Assembly: GCA_015179125.1 (NCBI GenBank)
Contig: WHVA01000107.1
Location: 124,001-188,000 of the forward strand
Origin: Gautieria morchelliformis
Taxonomy: Eukaryota; Basidiomycota; Agaricomycetes; Gomphales; Gomphaceae
DNA: 64,000 nt
Direction of reading: 5' to 3'
The first letter of the stretch is position 1, and every line of letters begins with the position of its first letter. The position numbers were made by a program, and so were the translations under genes. Below are positions 60,316 through 64,000 of the stretch, piece after piece. The notes beneath the pieces were generated by a model. The model worked only from the letters and a program-made list of their open reading frames with translations, did no database searches and was not told where the DNA came from.

Positions 60316-62087
60316 GGACAGAGTTCAAGCACGGTGGGGGAGGCACAAGACAAACATTTGACTCCTATGGGAGTAGTCGAACGGGAGACTTACGTTTAAA
60401 ACAAAATTTGCTTTCATGGTGGCATCATCGCTCTCTATGGATCTCTGTACGTTCTTATCAATTTATAAGCAACCTCGAGAGATTGCTGATATCGGATGAC
60501 ATGTGGCCCAGTCAGCAAAAATATTGTGCAAAGGCGTTGGGGGAGCACAATTTGTTGCTGGCTGTGGGGGCGGTAGTTTGAGGTTCACCGGAGGGACAGG
60601 GTCAAACGCAACAGGGTCGGTCTGTGTTTGACTGTCCACCATTGTGTTACTTTCGGACCTGTCCAGTACGTACTGACCGATGCGGTCGCATATAATTAGC
60701 AAACGATCCACTATGTGAGCGTCGACGTCTCAGCCAGCGACAACTTCGAGGGATCTAATCGTGGGGTGAGTGGACTCGTGCCAACTTACGCTGTGAATGA
60801 CGCCACTCGATCCGTTCTTTGACTCGACCATTTCCACCTTACGAGGGCATTCGGAAGGTTCTCGATGTATGTAGATACTCTATCTCGTTCACTCACATAT
60901 CAAGCTAGTGACAATGTTTTCCATGGGAGGAATGAGAAGTAAAAGGCTCTGGTCGACGACGATTAAGTAGTAGGCTGATGCTTCAACGTAACGGCATTGT
61001 CAAATAGCCTGGCTAGCAGCCAGGGAGTCGCTTTTATTATGGAGATTTTCGACGACATCATGATGTTCTAAGACTTTGGACTGGAATAAATTGACCCTTG
61101 ATCAACGCTCTCAGTGGATAGAAGAATGTCAGTTAAACAAGGCCATAGTGAACGAGGGCGAACCTCTTCCAACTCATGATTATCATAGTTTACATTTTTA
61201 GAGCTCATTGTCCATGCTCTCGTTTGGCTTCGTATGTATTGTCAAATCGTTACAGTTAAGTCGCATAGCAGACAAAAACATGATTTGCACTTCACCGACT
61301 GAGCCCTTTTGTAACATGACCGAGACATCCTCCTTTTCGTATGATGTATATCTGTGTAAACGCTGAAATATTAATGCAAGTGCGTATTCCGCGTCATAGT
61401 ACGCCCCAGTCATTGCACTCATCGTTCCCCCTTACGCACCAGAAATGTGTCAGTTCTCTTTCCAAGTTCGCGCATCCGCGAACTTGTCTGTTAGAGTACA
61501 GTAAGCCAACGAGGATTATTTACTTGGTATGAAAATATTACCACGATCGCAACTAGTAATATTCGGACGTGCCTATTGTGTACTAAATATAATGTACTTA
61601 CAGCAATCAATAGTTGTTTCTGTAGCTGCACTCCTCTATTGTCCTGGAGTATTAGGTGTCCGGATGTTATGTAAATGAACTGGCAGCAGCAGCCGAGCTG
61701 GGCGTGGAGTTCGCTTAGAACAAAGAGCAACGCTGGCACATGAGAATGGTTCTATTCTTTTAGGGCGCGAAGGACAAAAGACATATCCGTCGGTGTGTAA
61801 GCAGAAAAGAAAAGAAATCCTTGCTTGCTGTCTTGCGTGCAAGCCTCGACTTCTGTCTTACGTGATGATATGAAGTGCCGATAGCGGGAGCCCCTCGTGC
61901 CGGGAAGCGAGGGCCGGTGCCAAACAAAGACAAAGGAAGCACGAACAACGAGTCACGTGGGAATACAGGGTCATACAACGTGTCCTATGTACACGACAGC
62001 CCTTTATCGTTCGTTACCAACAGCTGGCTGAGTTCACTGCACCCGCCGGCGGGGCATAGCCGTCGAGCTCAGATATGGCTACGCTGG
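60316..62087. other. Intergenic, no gene recognised
   Basis: Small frames on the - strand (60463-60711, MDRLLIICDRIGQYVLDRSE; 61198-61422, MSAMTGAYYDAEYALALIFQ) could be exons of an unrecognised gene, but no family resemblance or convincing splice chain was found. Confidence 0.35.
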
Positions 62088-63573
62088 TTACCTCGAATAC
62101 CTCTTCCCCTCGCTGCGCTTGCCTGTCCACAAAACGGTTCTTAGTACCCCTCCATGTCGTCGAACGGGACTCGAGGGCCCTCGTGGGCACGTCTCTACCA
62201 ACACACGCTTCCGACGGCGGTACCGGCGAACTGCGGTGTCTCCAGGCTCGGCACGAGGCTGCAAAAACATCCCATTCAGTTCGGCGTCGCTGAACGATAG
62301 CGTGTTGGGGTGAAACGAGACGTCGATCTCACGATCTCACGACAGCCATCGAATAATCCAGTGTCGATGTTGATGTCATCCATGTAGAAAGCGCGAAGGT
62401 CGTTCGTCTGGACAGGGTTACTGTTGAAATGCGTGGTATGGTCGTCAGGGGCCGATGGATAACAGGGGGGTGCGGATGCGGGCGCGGGGATCGGGACTGT
62501 CAGATATTGCTATGCACGTCGTTAATAAAATGATTTTTGAGTGCAAAAATACTAAATAAACCAACCTGTGGACCAGCAACGCGTGGCATCTCAGGGAGCG
62601 AGGCCCAGAGAGCGTTGAACTCGTCGTTCAGTTGCGTCTCTGGGAGTGGTTGTGGATAGGGCCAGTAGGACGCCGAGCGCGGGTACAGCAGCACACTGTC
62701 CTGAGGCGCGACCATGGAGGGGATTGCGCTATGCTGAGGGTGGAAGTGGGACGCCCAAGGTGGACGCTGCTGCGCACTGTCCTGCGGCGCGACCTGAGAC
62801 GGGATTGCTCTATGCTGATGGTGCAAGTTGGACGCCCAAGGTGGATGCTGCTGCAAACTGGCCTGAGGCGCGACTTGAGACGGGATTGCGCTATATTGGT
62901 GGCGCCTGTCGGACGCCCAAGGCAGACGCTGCGGCACGATGGCCTTAGACGCGACCGGAGACGGCATTGTAGTGGTGGCAGGCGGAGGCGGGTATGAGGA
63001 AGGGCTGGAATGAGGCAGGCTAGAAGGCCGATCGCCGGGTGGGGTGGGATAGCCGGGTGGGGTGCGGTAGTCGGTGGGTGGCATGGCGGCAGGAAGCCGC
63101 TGGGGGGGCGTTTGGTCGACTCCAAACGTAGGTGGTGAAGATGGGCCGGCAGGGCCAAAACGCGCTCCGGTGGTGTACAGCGGCGGCGGGTCCTGGGTCG
63201 CCCTGGCACGCGTACCACTTGGTTTACGCGCAGCGCGCTTCCGCTCCTTCTCAGCGTCCTTCTCGGCGCGCAGACGTTCTCTGTCCGCCTTCTTCATGGG
63301 CTGGAAACGGTAGTTGGGGTATGCGATCTTGTGCTCGGCCTTCTTGTCGTCGCTGAGACGTTGATAGTGAGTACGTACTTGTGGGGTTTCGTTCCTCCAC
63401 ATTCTACCGATTGTCTTTGAAATTTCGGACTGAGGCATACCATGGAGTAGGGTCAACTCCTCAAATTTGGCACGACGATAAAGGATGAACGCATTAGGCG
63501 GACGGGTTGGGTTGCCCCCAGAGCCTGTAGGAGAGGAGCGATGGGTAGAGGCGGCTTTGGGCGCTGGAGGCAT
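62088..63573 (-). CDS. HMG-box protein (MATA_HMG type)
   Basis: Exon 1 63573-62566 starts MPPAPKAASTHRSSPTGSGG. The HMG box spans residues of about 24-95 (RPPNAFILYRRAKFEELTLL ... ISKTIGRMWRNETP ... AYPNYRFQPMKKADRERLRA), followed by a basic region and a long Pro/Ser/Gln-rich part with three tandem PPWAS-type repeats. A 56-nt intron (62510-62565) leads to exon 2 with HFNSNPVQTNDLRAFYMDDI. Around 62325-62340 an 8-bp direct duplication (GATCTCAC twice) either shifts the frame or is part of a second intron (donor at 62332, acceptor near 62259) before PRAEPGDTAVRRYRR, ending at 62088. Likely a nuclear DNA-binding regulator; basidiomycetes have several such genes and its target is unknown. Confidence 0.75.
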
Positions 63574-64000
63574 TGAGGGCCGTGTGGTGTGGGAGAAGGC
63601 GGATGAGGACAGGGCGTCGTGGTAGTGGTAGATAAAGGGAAGGACAATGCTTTACACCAAAAAGGTGTAACAATAGTAGCCATAGTTCGAGGACGTTGAC
63701 TATGTAGGTCCATGTTTTTCAGGTGGCCCCCGGAAAATGAGGTCAGCGCGGATCGCAAGCGAGGCGGCGGCGGGCGGCGTGCCACATACCGTCCATGGAC
63801 TGAACAAAGCGAGCTATAAGCAACGGCCATCAACTACGCTATGTTGCTGTGGATGCTGTGTAAAGGATAAGACGCCTGGAGGCGCGACAACGGCAAGGTG
63901 AGTGCGCAACTGGGCGAGTAAAAGGATGGCGGAGGCGGTAAAAAATGTAATGGCGACTAAGACCGCGTCTTTATAGGTGCAGCGTCCGGATCCAGTCGTG
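63574..64000. other. Upstream region of the HMG-box gene
   Basis: GC-rich flanking DNA; no other gene recognised. A palindromic ttacaccaaaaaggtgtaa lies at about 63652-63670. Confidence 0.4.

Overview
The window looks like nuclear DNA of a basidiomycete fungus, most likely an Agaricomycete. The evidence is: genes split by many introns of about 50-70 nt with GT...AG ends; a fused spermidine synthase-saccharopine reductase gene (a basidiomycete trait); several 7-TM genes of the DUF6533/DUF6534 families; NACHT-type STAND (NLR) genes with WD40 or ankyrin repeats; and Helitron, LTR and Tad/L1-like LINE debris. All calls come from reading the sequence by eye; no database search was run.

Layout. 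1-5861: head-to-tail array of non-autonomous Helitron-like units, each ending in a GC hairpin plus CTAG|T, filled with minisatellites and carrying solo LTRs. 6906-11620: tandem pair of DUF6534 membrane-protein genes, the first probably decayed. 12186-17929: relic of a Ty3/Gypsy chromovirus-type element, interrupted by and bordered by LTRs of one family (LTR-A). 18175-18525: fragment of a 3-hydroxyisobutyrate dehydrogenase gene. 19322-24380 (-): C2-NACHT-WD40 receptor with 14 nearly identical WD40 repeats. 26090-30204 (+): an AhpC/TSA-like gene, then the intact spermidine synthase-saccharopine reductase fusion. 31634-33231 (+): DUF6533 7-TM gene.

34213-46003 is the most striking part: a large inverted duplication with arms of about 5.5 kb around a spacer of about 0.7 kb. 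Each arm carries a NACHT-ankyrin receptor gene followed by a stretch resembling the WD40 propeller of the corepressor Tup1. The left receptor reads as an intact multi-exon gene with 9 ankyrin repeats. The right one has lost its start, has a frame break and has 12 ankyrin repeats. A solo LTR (LTR-B) sits only in the left arm.

46013-53701 is a transposon nest: an ORF1-only LINE lies inside an LTR-A, which lies inside an LTR-B, which lies inside a second, reversed LINE, which itself sits in an intron of a third, truncated copy of the NACHT-ankyrin receptor. 54201-55132 (+) is a second AhpC/TSA-like gene, head to head with that receptor fragment. 56362-57636 (-): epoxide hydrolase. 58611-60315 (+): an apparently intact DUF6534 gene. 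62088-63573 (-): HMG-box protein.

Taken together, stable metabolic genes (the fusion gene, the epoxide hydrolase) alternate with fast-changing material: two NLR architectures with homogenised repeats, multi-copy 7-TM genes and layered transposons. This fits a receptor birth-and-death region. A role in non-self recognition is inferred from family knowledge, not shown here.
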